Positions 10,155 to 21,100 of a DNA stretch of 64,000 nt are shown here, one piece after another. The notes beneath the pieces are model-generated. The model did not search any database, had not been told where the DNA came from, and saw only the letters and a list, made by a program, of their open reading frames with translations. The stretch spans positions 2,482,501-2,546,500 of the forward strand of contig NZ_CP151099.1 in NCBI RefSeq assembly GCF_038096175.1, given 5' to 3'. A program made the translations under genes and the position numbers. Within the stretch, counting starts at the first letter, position 1, and each line of letters starts with the position of its first letter. This stretch comes from Nostoc sp. UHCC 0302 (GTDB lineage Bacteria; Cyanobacteriota; Cyanobacteriia; Cyanobacteriales; Nostocaceae).

Positions 10155-13100
10155 TCAAAACCTAATGTTTTCTAGCTCTTTGAGTAGTAATGCTTCTGCA
10201 TCTTCTTCTGAAAGTTGTTCGAGTTCTGCTGAGGTAATAATTTCTTCGTGATGATTGGTCTCAATTACCATCGGTACTTCTATGGGCTGTTCAGCAGCAA
10301 ACACCTCGTTAGCCAGATACTTAGCAAGCGCATCAAGAGTCGGATAGTCAAAGATTAACGTTGAAGGCAAAGAGCATCCTAGAGAAGTTTGCAGACGGTT
10401 CCGTAATTCTACTGAGGTGAGAGAATCCATACCGATATCGAAGAAGCCTTGGTGCGGTTCTAGAGAATGGGAGGAACCTCGACCTAAAACTTTCGCAACT
10501 TGGTCTTGGACGTGAGCTAGTAAAATTTCTTGGCGATCGCGTGGCGAAACTTTCTCTAATCGTTGGACAAACTCTAGCTGTTGTGCTGACTGTGGTTCAG
10601 CTTTAATTAGTGAGCCTAATTCGGCTAACAGCGGTGGAGCAGTATCAGCAGAAAATTGCTGCATGAACTGTGACCAGTCCACAGGTATTACCCCAACTTG
10701 AGCAGCAGGCTGTTGCAGTAACTGCCCTAATATTTGTAATCCTTGCTGTGGTGCAATGGTATTCATCCCCATTGCTAACAAGCGTTGTTGTTCTTGACTA
10801 CCCAAGTTAGCAGCCATGCCCACTTCTGCCCAGGTACTCCAGTTGATACTTAACGCTGGTAAACCTTGGGCTAATCGATAATGAGCAAGCCCATCTAAAA
10901 AGGCATTGGCGGCTGCATAGTTTCCTTGTCCTGGAGAACCAAGCAAGGAGGTGACTGAGGAGAACATTACGAAGAAGTCTAATGGTAAGTTCTGCGTTAA
11001 GACGTGCAGATTCCAAGCTCCTTGGATTTTGGGAGCCATCACGTTAGTAAAGCGTTCCCAGGTTTGTTGACGCAGCACTCCATCGTCAAGAACACCAGCA
11101 GCGTGAATAATACCTCGCAGTGGCGGCATTGATTCGGTAATTTTGCCCAGGATTTGAGCAATATCTCGCTCTTGAGAAACATCGCCTTTAGCAATCAGGA
11201 TTTTTGCACCAGCCCGTTCTAGCTCGTTTACAGCTTTGCGGGTAGCCTCATTAGCATCCCTACGTCCTACTAGGACTAAATGCCGCGCTCCTTGTTCTAC
11301 CATCCACTCAGCCAGCTTTAGCCCTAGACCGCCTAGACCACCAGTAATGAGGTAAGTGCGATCGCTTTGCAAAGACAAAGGCGTTGTTGCTTTTGCGGTA
11401 CTTTGTACAAGGCGGGCGACATAACGCTGTCCACCCCGGAAGGCTAGATGATCTTCTCTCTCAGGTTGGGAAATTTCAGCAAATAGCAACGCGGCTTGAT
11501 CACTAGAGACGCCACTTGCTAAATCTATCATTCCTCCCCAAATTTCTGGATGTTCTAAAGCGATCGCTTTACCTAATCCCCACAAACTTGATTGTCCTAC
11601 TGCCAAGGAACTGGCTGACGATTCTACAGGTTGTGTATTTTGTGTCACTAACCACAACCGAGCGGAACTTTCAACCTGAGTAAGTCCTTGCACTAGATAC
11701 AATACACTTTCACAACCCAAGGTCTGGGCAACTTGGAGAGAGTCTGCTGTTATACCTTCTACAGTAGGAGTACTTAACTCCCATAAATGAACTACTCCGC
11801 GCAACGGGGCTTTATTTATCTGCGAAACTTCGCCCAATAACCGCTGGAAATCCTCGGCGCGGCTTGGGTTGACTGTGTATTGGCCTGTCTTAGATACTTC
11901 ATAGGCTTCACCGGGAAAAACCAAAATAGAAGTTTCGCCTTGAGCTTCCAGAAGTCTTGCTAAGGCTGCTGCTGTGCCTTCTTTATCTGCGAAGAATAAC
12001 CAGCTACCTGGATGATTTGGCTGACTCTGTAAACTAGATTGACGTGCTTTAGCTTGCCACTCTAGTTGATAAAGCCAATTATTCAAGTTCTTCTGAGCAA
12101 ATTGCCGTAATACTTCCTGCTTAGCACGCTTGACGTGTAAGCCCTGAATTTCTGCTACCACTCCAGCATCATCAAACAGCAGTAGGTCGCCTGTGCGAGT
12201 TTCCTGATTCGCGCTATCTTGCGGGCGTATTTGTCCGTGAATCCACAATTGAGTTTCCGGGCGACGATATACTCGCAGATTCTCTAACCCAACTGGTAAA
12301 TAAGTATCTTCGTCTGCAACACCGGCTAAGGTGGCAAACAAAAGTTGAAAGCCAGAATCCACTAGTACAGGATGTAGTTGATAGCCTGCTGCTTCTGAAA
12401 CTAATGCCTCTGGTAGTCGAATTCGCCCTAAAGCTTCGCCTTCGCGTCGCCAGAGTTGCTCAATTCCTTGAAAAGTTTGTCCATACTCCAGTCCCCGGTT
12501 TCGCAGTTGTTGGTAGTATGTTTGGACTGATAATTGTTCCTGAATGCTTGCTTGCAAGTCTTGCAGAGAGACAATTGGCGCGGTATCTATCTGCCCAGCT
12601 TGAATTTTTCCGGTGGAGTGCTGTACCCAAGAGTTTGCATCATCTGTCAAACTCACAATTCGGAATGAGGCTTGTCCCTCGCCTTCAGGTGTGAGAATTA
12701 ACTGAACAATGCGACTCGTATCTGCTGGTATAATTAGTGGTTCCTGAATCAGTACTTGCTGGAGAGAAACTCCTGAGCCAAAAACTGCTTTCGCCGCAGC
12801 CAAGGCTATTTCCAAGTAAGCCGCCCCTGGCAAAACGACCATCCCATAAACTTGATGACCTTCAAGGAAAGGCTGTAAATCAATGCTCAACTCAGACTCG
12901 AATAAAGTCTCTTTCAGCGCTGAACGCAGCCGTTGGCCTAACAGAGGATGCAGATTTATTTTACTAGTTGCTGGCTTTTGCGGAAGTTTGCGTTCAAACC
13001 AATACCGTTCGCGTTGCCAAGGATAGGAAGGTAGGCTAACAACTTGATATTCAGATGGATAAAGTTGCTGCCAGTCAACAGTAAATCCTAAAGTGTAAAG

Positions 13101-15638
13101 GTTGCCTAAAGAACTCAGTAATGTAGCTCGTTCTGCCTGACCGCGCCGTAGCGAAGGCAATACTGTTCCTTGTTGCTCTAGATGACTGAGGGTTTGGGAA
13201 ATGTAACCTGAAAGTACTGGATGCGGGCTAATTTCCAGGAAGATAGTTTGACCTGCACTCACCAATTGCTCAATTGCTGGCGCAAAGCGAACAGGTTGGC
13301 GTAAATTGCGTCCCCAGTAAGCGGCATCGAAATCTTCACCTTTAATAGCTTCACCTGTGACAGTGGAGAAGATGGGAATCTTTGCTGCTTGTGGCTGGAG
13401 TTGCTCTAGTTTTCCTATCAATTCCTCAGCAAAGGGCAACATCTGCGGGCTGTGAAAGGCATAATTCACAGGAAGCAACTTCGAGAAAACTGTTGGTTGT
13501 TCTCGTTGGAGTAACTCAAGAAATGATTCGACAGAAGCAGGTTCTCCCGATACTACGGTGGAAGTAGGACTATTAATGGCAGCAATTGCCAATTTTCCTT
13601 CATATCCACGCAACCAGCGTTCCGTCTCTTCTGCTGACAATTCTACCGCTGCCATTTTACCGTTGCCGGTAGCTTGTTGCATCAAACGACCGCGCAGACA
13701 AATCAGTTGCACCGCATCTGCTAAACTAAGAGCGCCAGCAACGTGAGCTGCTGCAACTTCACCCAAACTATGACCCACAACCGCCTTTGGCTCGATACCC
13801 CAAGAACGCCACAGACGCGCCAACCCTACTTGCAGGGCAAAAATCGCAGGTTGGGCAATCTCCGTTTCTTGTAAACGAGACTCAGCAGCATTGGCTGTGA
13901 GTTCTGTTAACAAAGACCAATTAGTATGGAATTTAATCAGCGCATCGCATTCCGCGATAGCAGCACGAAAAACTGGTTCTTGTTCTAGTAACTCCCGTCC
14001 CATCGCCCACCATTGCGGGCCTTGACCGGAGAACACGAAAACTACTTTAGGGCGACGATGGCGATTTTTGCGTTCAGAAGCTTGGGGAGTATCTAACTTG
14101 CCTTGTAAAAAATTTTGCAACTGCTCTTGCAGTTCTGCGGGAGAATCAGCCAATAAAGCTAAGCGGTGTTCATGGTGAGTACGGCGGATACTGGCTGTGT
14201 AAGCAATATTTTGTAGTGATACAGCGTTGGGTTCTTGTGTTTCTAAAAAGTTATGATAAGATTGCGCCAGTGTTTTGACTGCTTCTGGAGTATGAGCAGA
14301 TAAAGGTAATAAATAAGTTTGTGGCTGTAGATTTGTTTTTGGTTGAGATACTTCTGGGGGCTGTTCGAGAACGATATGTGCGTTAGTTCCGGCAAACCCA
14401 AACGAGCTAATACCAGCAAAAGCTGGATGAGACAATTCCGGCCAAGCTGACAAAGACTGCTGCACTCGTATGGGCAAAGTTTCAAAAGGAATATAAGGGT
14501 TAGGTTGATTAAAATGCAGATTTGGCGGTATCTGTTGATGTTTGAGTGATAATGCAACTTTGATTAAACCAGCAATACCAGAGGCTGCTTCTAAATGCCC
14601 GATATTGCTTTTCACCGAGCCAACAGCACAGTAGTTGCCAGGTTCACGGTCTTTCGCTAATACTGTTCCTAATGCGATCGCTTCGATAGGATCTCCTAGA
14701 GGAGTGCCTGTACCATGCAACTCAACGTAACCAATTTGATTTGCTGCAACGCCAGCATTGTCCAAAGCTTGACGGATGAGTGCTTCTTGAGCAGGCCCGA
14801 ATGGTACAGTTAATCCCTTACTACGACCGTCGTGGTTAATAGCACTACCGCGAATCAATGCATATATCTGGTCATTATCTGCTAAAGCTTGTGATAAAGG
14901 TTTGAGAACAACGAAACCAGAACCCTCACTGCGAACATAACCGTTAGCTGATGCATCAAAGGTTTTGCAGCGACCATCGGGAGACAAGGCTTTCATGTTA
15001 GTTAAGCCAATATGACCAGTCGGTGAAATAATAATATTCACACCGCCAGCCAAGGCCATAGTAGCTTCCTTATTGCGTAGACTTTGACAAGCAAGGTGAA
15101 CTGCAACCAGGGAAGATGAGCAGGCTGTGTCAATTGCCATACTTGGGCCGCGAAAGTTAAATAAATAAGAAAGGCGACCAGCAGCAATACTCAACACATT
15201 ACCAGTCAAATCGTAGCCTTGGATTTGTTGAGAATAAGCTTCCCCTTGAATCAAGCTGTAATCGTTTGTAGAAATTCCCACAAACACACCAGTTTGTGAG
15301 CCAGATAGTTTGTCTCGCACCTGTCCTGCATCTTCCAGCGCTTCCCAAGCCACTTCTAACAAGAGCCGCTGCTGCGGGTCTATAGACATAGCTTCTCGCG
15401 GGGAAATGCCGAAGTAGTGCGGGTCAAACTGGTCTACCTGCTGCAAAAAGCCGCCGCAGCGTGAGTTCGATTTACCAGGAATTTCTGGATTTGGATCATA
15501 AATTTCATTAAAATCCCAGCGATTTTTGGGAATTTCTGTGATAGCATCTACTCCATTACGTAAAAGCTGCCAAAAAGCCTCTGGATCTTTTGCACCCGGA
15601 AATCGGCAGCTTATACCAATAATTGCGATTGGTTCCAT
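10155..15638 (-). CDS. Modular type I polyketide synthase, KS-AT-DH-KR-ACP (1827 aa)
   Basis: The KS starts at residue 1 (MEPIAIIG) with no docking extension and has its cysteine at about 173 in DTACSSSL. The AT (about 530-850) has GHSLGEVAAAH near 623 and YAFH near 727, best read as malonyl-specific. The DH (about 890-1180) keeps the HxxxGxxxxP signature (HQVYGMVVLP). The KR (about 1425-1620) has LITGGLGGLG, an LDD motif (AAGVLDDGVL, B-type) and the S-Y-N catalytic set. The ACP serine is in IGMDSLTSV near 1738. The C-terminus (LEQLSEEDAEALLLKELE) is a docking-type peptide that should pair with the next PKS. The module should give an alpha,beta-unsaturated unit. Lack of an N-terminal docking region, and a free ACP gene just upstream, suggest that it takes its starter from that ACP. 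The gene follows the ACP gene by 33 bases and is probably cotranscribed. Confidence 0.96.
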   Translation of the reverse strand: MEPIAIIGISCRFPGAKDPEAFWQLLRNGVDAITEIPKNRWDFNEIYDPNPEIPGKSNSRCGGFLQQVDQFDPHYFGISPREAMSIDPQQRLLLEVAWEALEDAGQVRDKLSGSQTGVFVGISTNDYSLIQGEAYSQQIQGYDLTGNVLSIAAGRLSYLFNFRGPSMAIDTACSSSLVAVHLACQSLRNKEATMALAGGVNIIISPTGHIGLTNMKALSPDGRCKTFDASANGYVRSEGSGFVVLKPLSQALADNDQIYALIRGSAINHDGRSKGLTVPFGPAQEALIRQALDNAGVAANQIGYVELHGTGTPLGDPIEAIALGTVLAKDREPGNYCAVGSVKSNIGHLEAASGIAGLIKVALSLKHQQIPPNLHFNQPNPYIPFETLPIRVQQSLSAWPELSHPAFAGISSFGFAGTNAHIVLEQPPEVSQPKTNLQPQTYLLPLSAHTPEAVKTLAQSYHNFLETQEPNAVSLQNIAYTASIRRTHHEHRLALLADSPAELQEQLQNFLQGKLDTPQASERKNRHRRPKVVFVFSGQGPQWWAMGRELLEQEPVFRAAIAECDALIKFHTNWSLLTELTANAAESRLQETEIAQPAIFALQVGLARLWRSWGIEPKAVVGHSLGEVAAAHVAGALSLADAVQLICLRGRLMQQATGNGKMAAVELSAEETERWLRGYEGKLAIAAINSPTSTVVSGEPASVESFLELLQREQPTVFSKLLPVNYAFHSPQMLPFAEELIGKLEQLQPQAAKIPIFSTVTGEAIKGEDFDAAYWGRNLRQPVRFAPAIEQLVSAGQTIFLEISPHPVLSGYISQTLSHLEQQGTVLPSLRRGQAERATLLSSLGNLYTLGFTVDWQQLYPSEYQVVSLPSYPWQRERYWFERKLPQKPATSKINLHPLLGQRLRSALKETLFESELSIDLQPFLEGHQVYGMVVLPGAAYLEIALAAAKAVFGSGVSLQQVLIQEPLIIPADTSRIVQLILTPEGEGQASFRIVSLTDDANSWVQHSTGKIQAGQIDTAPIVSLQDLQASIQEQLSVQTYYQQLRNRGLEYGQTFQGIEQLWRREGEALGRIRLPEALVSEAAGYQLHPVLVDSGFQLLFATLAGVADEDTYLPVGLENLRVYRRPETQLWIHGQIRPQDSANQETRTGDLLLFDDAGVVAEIQGLHVKRAKQEVLRQFAQKNLNNWLYQLEWQAKARQSSLQSQPNHPGSWLFFADKEGTAAALARLLEAQGETSILVFPGEAYEVSKTGQYTVNPSRAEDFQRLLGEVSQINKAPLRGVVHLWELSTPTVEGITADSLQVAQTLGCESVLYLVQGLTQVESSARLWLVTQNTQPVESSASSLAVGQSSLWGLGKAIALEHPEIWGGMIDLASGVSSDQAALLFAEISQPEREDHLAFRGGQRYVARLVQSTAKATTPLSLQSDRTYLITGGLGGLGLKLAEWMVEQGARHLVLVGRRDANEATRKAVNELERAGAKILIAKGDVSQERDIAQILGKITESMPPLRGIIHAAGVLDDGVLRQQTWERFTNVMAPKIQGAWNLHVLTQNLPLDFFVMFSSVTSLLGSPGQGNYAAANAFLDGLAHYRLAQGLPALSINWSTWAEVGMAANLGSQEQQRLLAMGMNTIAPQQGLQILGQLLQQPAAQVGVIPVDWSQFMQQFSADTAPPLLAELGSLIKAEPQSAQQLEFVQRLEKVSPRDRQEILLAHVQDQVAKVLGRGSSHSLEPHQGFFDIGMDSLTSVELRNRLQTSLGCSLPSTLIFDYPTLDALAKYLANEVFAAEQPIEVPMVIETNHHEEIITSAELEQLSEEDAEALLLKELENIRF

Positions 15639-15671
15639 CTCAAATATCTTGTTAGGTTTTTGTAATTACTT

Positions 15672-15938
15672 TCAAACACTCGTTTCTTGCGCTAAACGCG
15701 CAGAAAGTTCTGCGATCGTTGGGTAGTTAAAAATTAAGGTAGGATTAAAATTACGTCCCAACCACTTCTCTAACTTAGACAGCAGAATCATTGTTTCAGC
15801 TGAATTTAAATCGTAATTATCGAAAGGTTCACTAATATCTATATCTTCTAAATCAAGTTCAAGCCGCTCGGCAAATTGGGCAACTAACCAAGCTTGGATA
15901 GTTTCTTGTTGATTTGAAATAGTAATTGGCTGGCTCAT
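15672..15938 (-). CDS. Discrete acyl carrier protein (88 aa)
   Basis: A small acidic four-helix carrier protein. The phosphopantetheine site is the serine in YDLNSAETMILL, an N-S variant of the usual D-S. The following helix (KLEKWLGRNFNPTLIFNYPTI, shown here in outline only) is typical of ACPs. It lies immediately before the KS-AT-DH-KR-ACP gene (33-base gap) and after the PfaD-like gene (380-base gap with a hairpin). That position suggests a shuttle that carries the acyl chain from the iterative synthase to the first modular KS. This role is inferred. The protein would need a PPTase from elsewhere in the genome. Confidence 0.9.
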   Translation of the reverse strand: MSQPITISNQQETIQAWLVAQFAERLELDLEDIDISEPFDNYDLNSAETMILLSKLEKWLGRNFNPTLIFNYPTIAELSARLAQETSV

Positions 15939-16128
15939 TTGATTAAATTAAGTAACTAAGTTGTACGCAGAGAAATATGGGATTAAGCTTGACTTTTCCC
16001 GAATCTTGGATATAAATAAATTGCAATACTTCAGGTTATGTTGCTCAGCTGAAACTACCAACCTCTATTGAGCTTTCATCTCTAGGTTGATAAATTATGC
16101 AGTCTTACAAAAATTAGAGGAAGTTTAT

Positions 16129-16313
16129 TCACGCAGAGACGCAGAGGCGCAGAGAGAAGATTGAGTTTTTGTGCAAGAGTTGGGCATTCATGATGAAACT
16201 CCGAAAACCGCTACTAATCAACTGATTATTGTAGCGGCTTTCAGGAGTTCTCATTTATTTAGCTTATAACTCTCTCCCTTTCTTCTCTGGGCCTTTGCGT
16301 CTCTGCGTGAGAT
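16129..16313. repeat. MITE-like element with about 30-bp imperfect inverted ends
   Basis: The left arm (16129-16160, beginning TCACGCAGAGACGCAGAGGC) is inverted by 16281-16313. Both belong to the same interspersed family as the repeats at 9994-10080 and 18018-18176. The 120-base centre contains a separate long hairpin and no coding frame. The element fills most of the spacer between the PfaD-like gene and the ACP gene. Confidence 0.7.
16197..16249 (-). terminator. Long hairpin after the PfaD-like gene
   Basis: Arms 16197-16214 and 16231-16249 pair over about 17 bases with one bulge around a 16-base loop. It lies about 70 bases after the PfaD-like stop. No strong T run follows on the minus strand, so it may stop, slow or process the transcript between the pfa-like part and the modular part rather than act as a full terminator. 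Confidence 0.5.
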
Positions 16314-16318
16314 AAAAA

Positions 16319-17947
16319 TTACGATACTAAAGACTCTGGACGATAATAACGATAATCCTCTGGTAGCTGCAATCCCTGAAGTTTCAGACTTTGCAAGCGA
16401 TACAAGTAAGCCGCTCCATTCATAATATGATATGCAACGTCAACCACACGCCGTGCATTCGGGTCAGCTAGGTAAGACCCCTTCACCCATTCATTAAAAG
16501 CACCAATCGCTGGCCCACACCAAATCTGATAGTCCATTTCTCGCCCTTTTTCACCTGAAGAAGACCAACGAGAAGATAACCCCAAATACCAGCGGAAAAT
16601 CAGAGCCATTTTCCGCTTAGGATTATCATTAGCTCTGGCAATTTGCTCTGGGTCTCGTTCTGAGAAGAATTTAACTGTATCCTCCCAAATTGCATCTAGG
16701 TTTCTACCAAATACTTGCTGTTCTAATTTTTGTCTTTCCTCAGTTGGAATTTCCTCAATTGAGTTGTAAGTTTTGTAAAGGTCATACAATTTCTGCGCCC
16801 GCATGGGGAAGAAAGTACCCAGTTTAAGCAGTTGTACTTTTACTCCCATTTCAAACATATCCGCACAAGGAGCCATAATCACATCTGCCATCGCAGCTTT
16901 GGCTAGCAAGTTTTTTGTATGAACAGAAGTACCAGCTTCCACACAAGAATGATTAACAGAACCCGTGACTACATAACTAGCCCCCATCATGAAGGCGGCT
17001 AATGCTGACTCAGGTGTGCCAATACCTCCAGCTGCACCGATTCTCACCTGTTTGTCGTAGCGGTACTGGCGCTGTATCTCGTCCCGCAGAGCCAAAATTG
17101 AGGGGAGAAGACAAACAAGCGGACGATTATCTGTATGTCCACCAGAATCTGCTTCTACGGTAATGTCATCAGCCATAGGCACTTTTTCTGCCAAAGTAGC
17201 TTGTAACTCTGTAATTAGTTGTTGTTCCACAAGCTGCTTGAGAATTTTGGTCGGCGCTGGCTGTAAAAATTTTGTTGCAACTTCTGAGCGAGAAATTTTG
17301 GCAATTACTTTGTTTTTCACCTCGATTTGACCGAATACATTCACACTCAATCCAGCAGCGCGATAATAGACGATATGAGGGGTCAAACCGAGAAAAGCAG
17401 ATGCTTCTACAGTCCGAACATTGTGTTTGAGGTACAAATCGACCGCTCGACGTTCTAGGGCTTCTTCGCTAGGACTGTGAATTAGGTTAAATGCGTAAGG
17501 GCCTTGGGGAAGTGCTTCTTGAATTTGATGAATAGCTGCTTCAATTCGAGAAGGAACTAAACCAGCTGCACCAAAGCTACCTAAAATGCTTGCTTTTCCT
17601 AAAGCAATTACTAGTTCTGCGGAAGCAATACCACCTGCCATTGCACCAGCAGCATAAGCATATTTTACCCCGTGCCAAGATTGGAAGTTGCGATCGCCTA
17701 ATTTTTCGGGTGGTAGCGGTGGCGCAACTATCAAGGTCTCTAATCCACTGCGGCTGTTGTCAGATTTGTTGGTGACACCAATCTGTCCGTGATTATTGAG
17801 GACATAACAAGGTTGCTGCAAATTCAGCAAGCGAGTCTTGATTTCTACTTCGTCAAAGGCAATTGCATCTAAATCACCTTTTTCAGCCTTATTTAAATAA
17901 TTTGTGACATTGCCGATTTCTATTGCTTTATTTACATTTGCTAACAT
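16319..17947 (-). CDS. PfaD-family FMN-dependent trans-acting enoyl reductase (542 aa)
   Basis: This protein belongs to the 2-nitropropane-dioxygenase-like TIM-barrel flavoproteins that act as trans enoyl reductases in PUFA synthases and heterocyst-glycolipid synthases. Family signatures visible are the N-terminal LIVAPPLPPEKLG and SWHGVKYAYAAGAMAGG segments, the EADSGGHTDNRP flavin-site motif and the GAAGGIGTPESALAAFMMGA phosphate-binding segment. Its 542 aa is the normal PfaD length. The start at 17947 has TAGG about ten bases upstream. It should reduce the enoyl-ACP double bonds left by the DH domains of the upstream proteins, giving saturated or selectively unsaturated chains. It is the last of the five pfa/hgl-like genes. 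Confidence 0.93.
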   Translation of the reverse strand: MLANVNKAIEIGNVTNYLNKAEKGDLDAIAFDEVEIKTRLLNLQQPCYVLNNHGQIGVTNKSDNSRSGLETLIVAPPLPPEKLGDRNFQSWHGVKYAYAAGAMAGGIASAELVIALGKASILGSFGAAGLVPSRIEAAIHQIQEALPQGPYAFNLIHSPSEEALERRAVDLYLKHNVRTVEASAFLGLTPHIVYYRAAGLSVNVFGQIEVKNKVIAKISRSEVATKFLQPAPTKILKQLVEQQLITELQATLAEKVPMADDITVEADSGGHTDNRPLVCLLPSILALRDEIQRQYRYDKQVRIGAAGGIGTPESALAAFMMGASYVVTGSVNHSCVEAGTSVHTKNLLAKAAMADVIMAPCADMFEMGVKVQLLKLGTFFPMRAQKLYDLYKTYNSIEEIPTEERQKLEQQVFGRNLDAIWEDTVKFFSERDPEQIARANDNPKRKMALIFRWYLGLSSRWSSSGEKGREMDYQIWCGPAIGAFNEWVKGSYLADPNARRVVDVAYHIMNGAAYLYRLQSLKLQGLQLPEDYRYYRPESLVS

Positions 17948-18017
17948 TTTGAAAACCTACATTTACAATAAATTTCTACTTCTTGAACTTTCTATTACTA
18001 GGACTCTCTCAAACTAT

Positions 18018-18176
18018 TATTTGCGTTCTTCGCGTCCTTCTCCCTTGGCGCTAGCCTCTCCCTTTGGGAGAAGGGGAGACCTAACGCGAATGCGATTCGT
18101 TGATTCTTTTTTTGTCTCGCGCATTCGCCGTTAGGCGTTCCCGCAGGGTAGGCGCAAAGGCGCAAAGAAGAACGCA
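18018..18176. repeat. Palindromic spacer repeats between PfaD-like and KS-AT-DH genes
   Basis: The spacer holds inverted segments related to TTGCGTTCTTCGCGTCCTT (left) and GGCGCAAAGGCGCAAAGAAG (right), with an inner GC-rich palindrome around CTCCCTTTGGGAGAAGG. It is the third copy of the repeat family also seen at 9994-10080 and 16129-16313. No gene is visible. Confidence 0.7.
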
Positions 18177-18185
18177 AGTTTTTAG

Positions 18186-21100
18186 TTATGTATTTTCGTG
18201 TCTTTCAGTTAATTGCCACCCCAAATTTTTAACGTAAGCGATTGTTTTATCCCGGAAGAAAACATCAACGTTAGCTACAATGTAAGGCTTTGGAGTTAAT
18301 CCAATTTCTATAACTTCTAATCGGTAGCTCAATATGGCAGAAGTTGGCGTAACTTGTCCTCGAAAACGGACTATTTGTGGACGTTCAGGTATTAGTTGAA
18401 ATCTAGCATCTACAGTATTTGTCTGGAGTCCCAAGTAGAGAAGATAAAATTGTAATAGCTGAGAGCAACCTTCAACCATGAGACTACCGGGCATGGTCGG
18501 GTCATTTTGGAAGTGGCAGAGAAAATACCAATCATCTGGTTCTACAGATTTTTGAGCTGTGACTAAACCTAATCCGGCTGCTCCGCCTTTCGGATCAACA
18601 GATAGGATTTTATCAATCATCAATAGCTTTTGTGGAGGCAAACGTAGGGATGAATTTAAGCCATTTTGTTGATAGCGATCACCAAAGCAAGCTACAATGT
18701 CTCCTTGGCTCAAGTAAAGCAAATCTTGCCAATTAAAGTTCGATTTTTCACAAGGCAGTAATGCATCAAAAGTTTGCTTTTTAATTAAACTTTTTAGTTT
18801 CTCATCTCTAGCAGAAGCAATAATACCTTGCCCTTGTTCTAGCTCCTCATCTGAAAATAGTCCGGCACAGCCTCCAGATACTTTCAAAAACAGTTTGTCA
18901 TTAACAAAACACTCACAAGTGAAAAAGACTATTAAGTTGTAATTCGTTCTGACAAAAGAATTAATTTTGACAGTATAACGAACAGTTTTGATGTCTTCGG
19001 GTTGTTCACTGACAAATGTAGCAGTCAAATCTAGTAAGCGGAATGACCGTTGCCCTTGATTCTCAAAATCAGTTCCCAGATAGCCAAGTAAAAGCAAGAA
19101 ACCCTGTGCTGATTCTTCATATATTCCCAGAGGGATGTGACCGTCAACCGAGTACCAAGCATCTTGAGGAAAATCATATTCAGTTTCAATGAAACCTGTA
19201 TTATATTCACCTCGTTCACCTGCAATTTTTGTGACTCTGCTGACAAATAGATAAGGAGGATTCGGTAGGCGTACTCGTCTCGGATATGGGTCAATAACTT
19301 CAAAATCTTTACCCAGTACTTTTGAAACCGTGCCTTTAGCAAACTCTAAAACATCCACTTCATCGTAAACAACATTTTCTGGCTTCCGGCGAACTGAAAT
19401 TTTAGAGCTATCCCTATCGTAAAAATCACGTTGTTTCTCGACAGTTCCCGCTAATTTCGATGAATAATTGACTGGGTAAACATCACTAGTAACTGTGACA
19501 CTAGTTTGTCCTTTTTCTGCTCCAACTAAACTTAGCTGTTTCTGCTGTAGCTGTAAATGGCTTGCTGACAAACTAACTATATTTAAACTTTCACTCCTAG
19601 CAACTACATTTTTTGTAATTAACGGATAACGTTCTAAAGTGATAGTCTTCAGCAAAGATTTCTTTTTACTCTCACTTTCTTCTATGGGAGAATATAGTGG
19701 CGATAAATCTAGAGAAACACGATGGCTAACTAGTTGCGCCAAAGCTTTGACAATGGTAGCGTAATCATCCGCTCCTCTACGATTGATGGATAAAGTAGTA
19801 TGTTCTTTCTGTTTGAGGTTATCAGTAATCCATCGAGAACAAGTATTACCAGGGCCGATTTCAATAAATATCTTGGCTCCATCTTCATGAACTCGATTAA
19901 TCAGTCGAGGGAAATCAACAGGCTGACAAAATCCTCGACTAATGTTGTGAGCCAGTGACTCTTTGTCAAGAGGAATCAAGTTGTAATTAGCTGAAGAATA
20001 AAAATTAATCCCTGAGACATTTTGAGCAGGTGATGTATTAAGTCTGATCAAATCATTATATTCAGAAGCCATCAGTTCACAGTGCAGTACCATATCAGCA
20101 GGTGAACGGAAAGAATCGCAATTTAAAGCTTCAATTACCCTCAGACAAGCTTGAGGTTCACCAGCAATTACGACTTCTGTAGGCGTGTTGATGTTCGTTA
20201 AATAAACTCGCTTTTCTTGTTCTAAGCAAGAAATAACTGCGGATACTGGAGCCATGACAACATAGCTAGTCCAGACAGATTCGCCTTCGTTATTTGCATT
20301 TTGAGTTAATTTCCAAGCATCCCGAACAGTATTTTTAGCACCTACCAAGCGTGATTTAAATAGTTCTGATGAATGCACAAACTTACTAACATCTTCACCG
20401 CTAGTCCAAACATTCAGAGCATACAACATAGTACCTTCGCCCATACTGTATCCAAATGCAGCTTGAGGCTGTACTTGAAAGTATTCTCTTAAGATGTGGG
20501 TTAACAACACTGAGAAACCTGTACCAGAAACTTGCATTGCTAATGCATCATTGAGCAAATTTGTTTCTAGGTCTTCTAACTGTCTTTTAGATAATTTATT
20601 TAGACTTCTGGGATAAAGTTGTTTCTCCCGTAAAAATAGGCTAGGATTAGAAACAAATTTAGCAGCACGTTCATAAATTTTAGGAAATAATTGGAAAAGT
20701 TTTTGACCCATGCCAATATAGGAATTCAATGCACCTGGATAAACAAAGGCAACAGTACCTTTCTTACCTAAAGGGTTAGCAGTAAAATAGCTACCCGATG
20801 GGCTTTTCCATTCTTTCCCTTGAGTAAAGGCATTAGGAATCCCCTGACGTCCACGCTGAATTTCTCGAAGTAATTCTTCTTGATTATGCCCAACAATTGC
20901 CAATGCATAAATAGCCTGGGAATTACTTTGAAAAGCAGCAAAAGTCTGACTCGCAATTGTAGAGAAAGAGGAGCTATTTTTAATTCTCTGTTCTAACGCA
21001 TCTAGTTTATCAAGTAAAGCTGATTGGTCATTAGCAGCAATAGGGAAAAGATACAAAGGGCTTTGTTCTAAGTATTTGTTGCTACGTTCTTGCTGACTTG

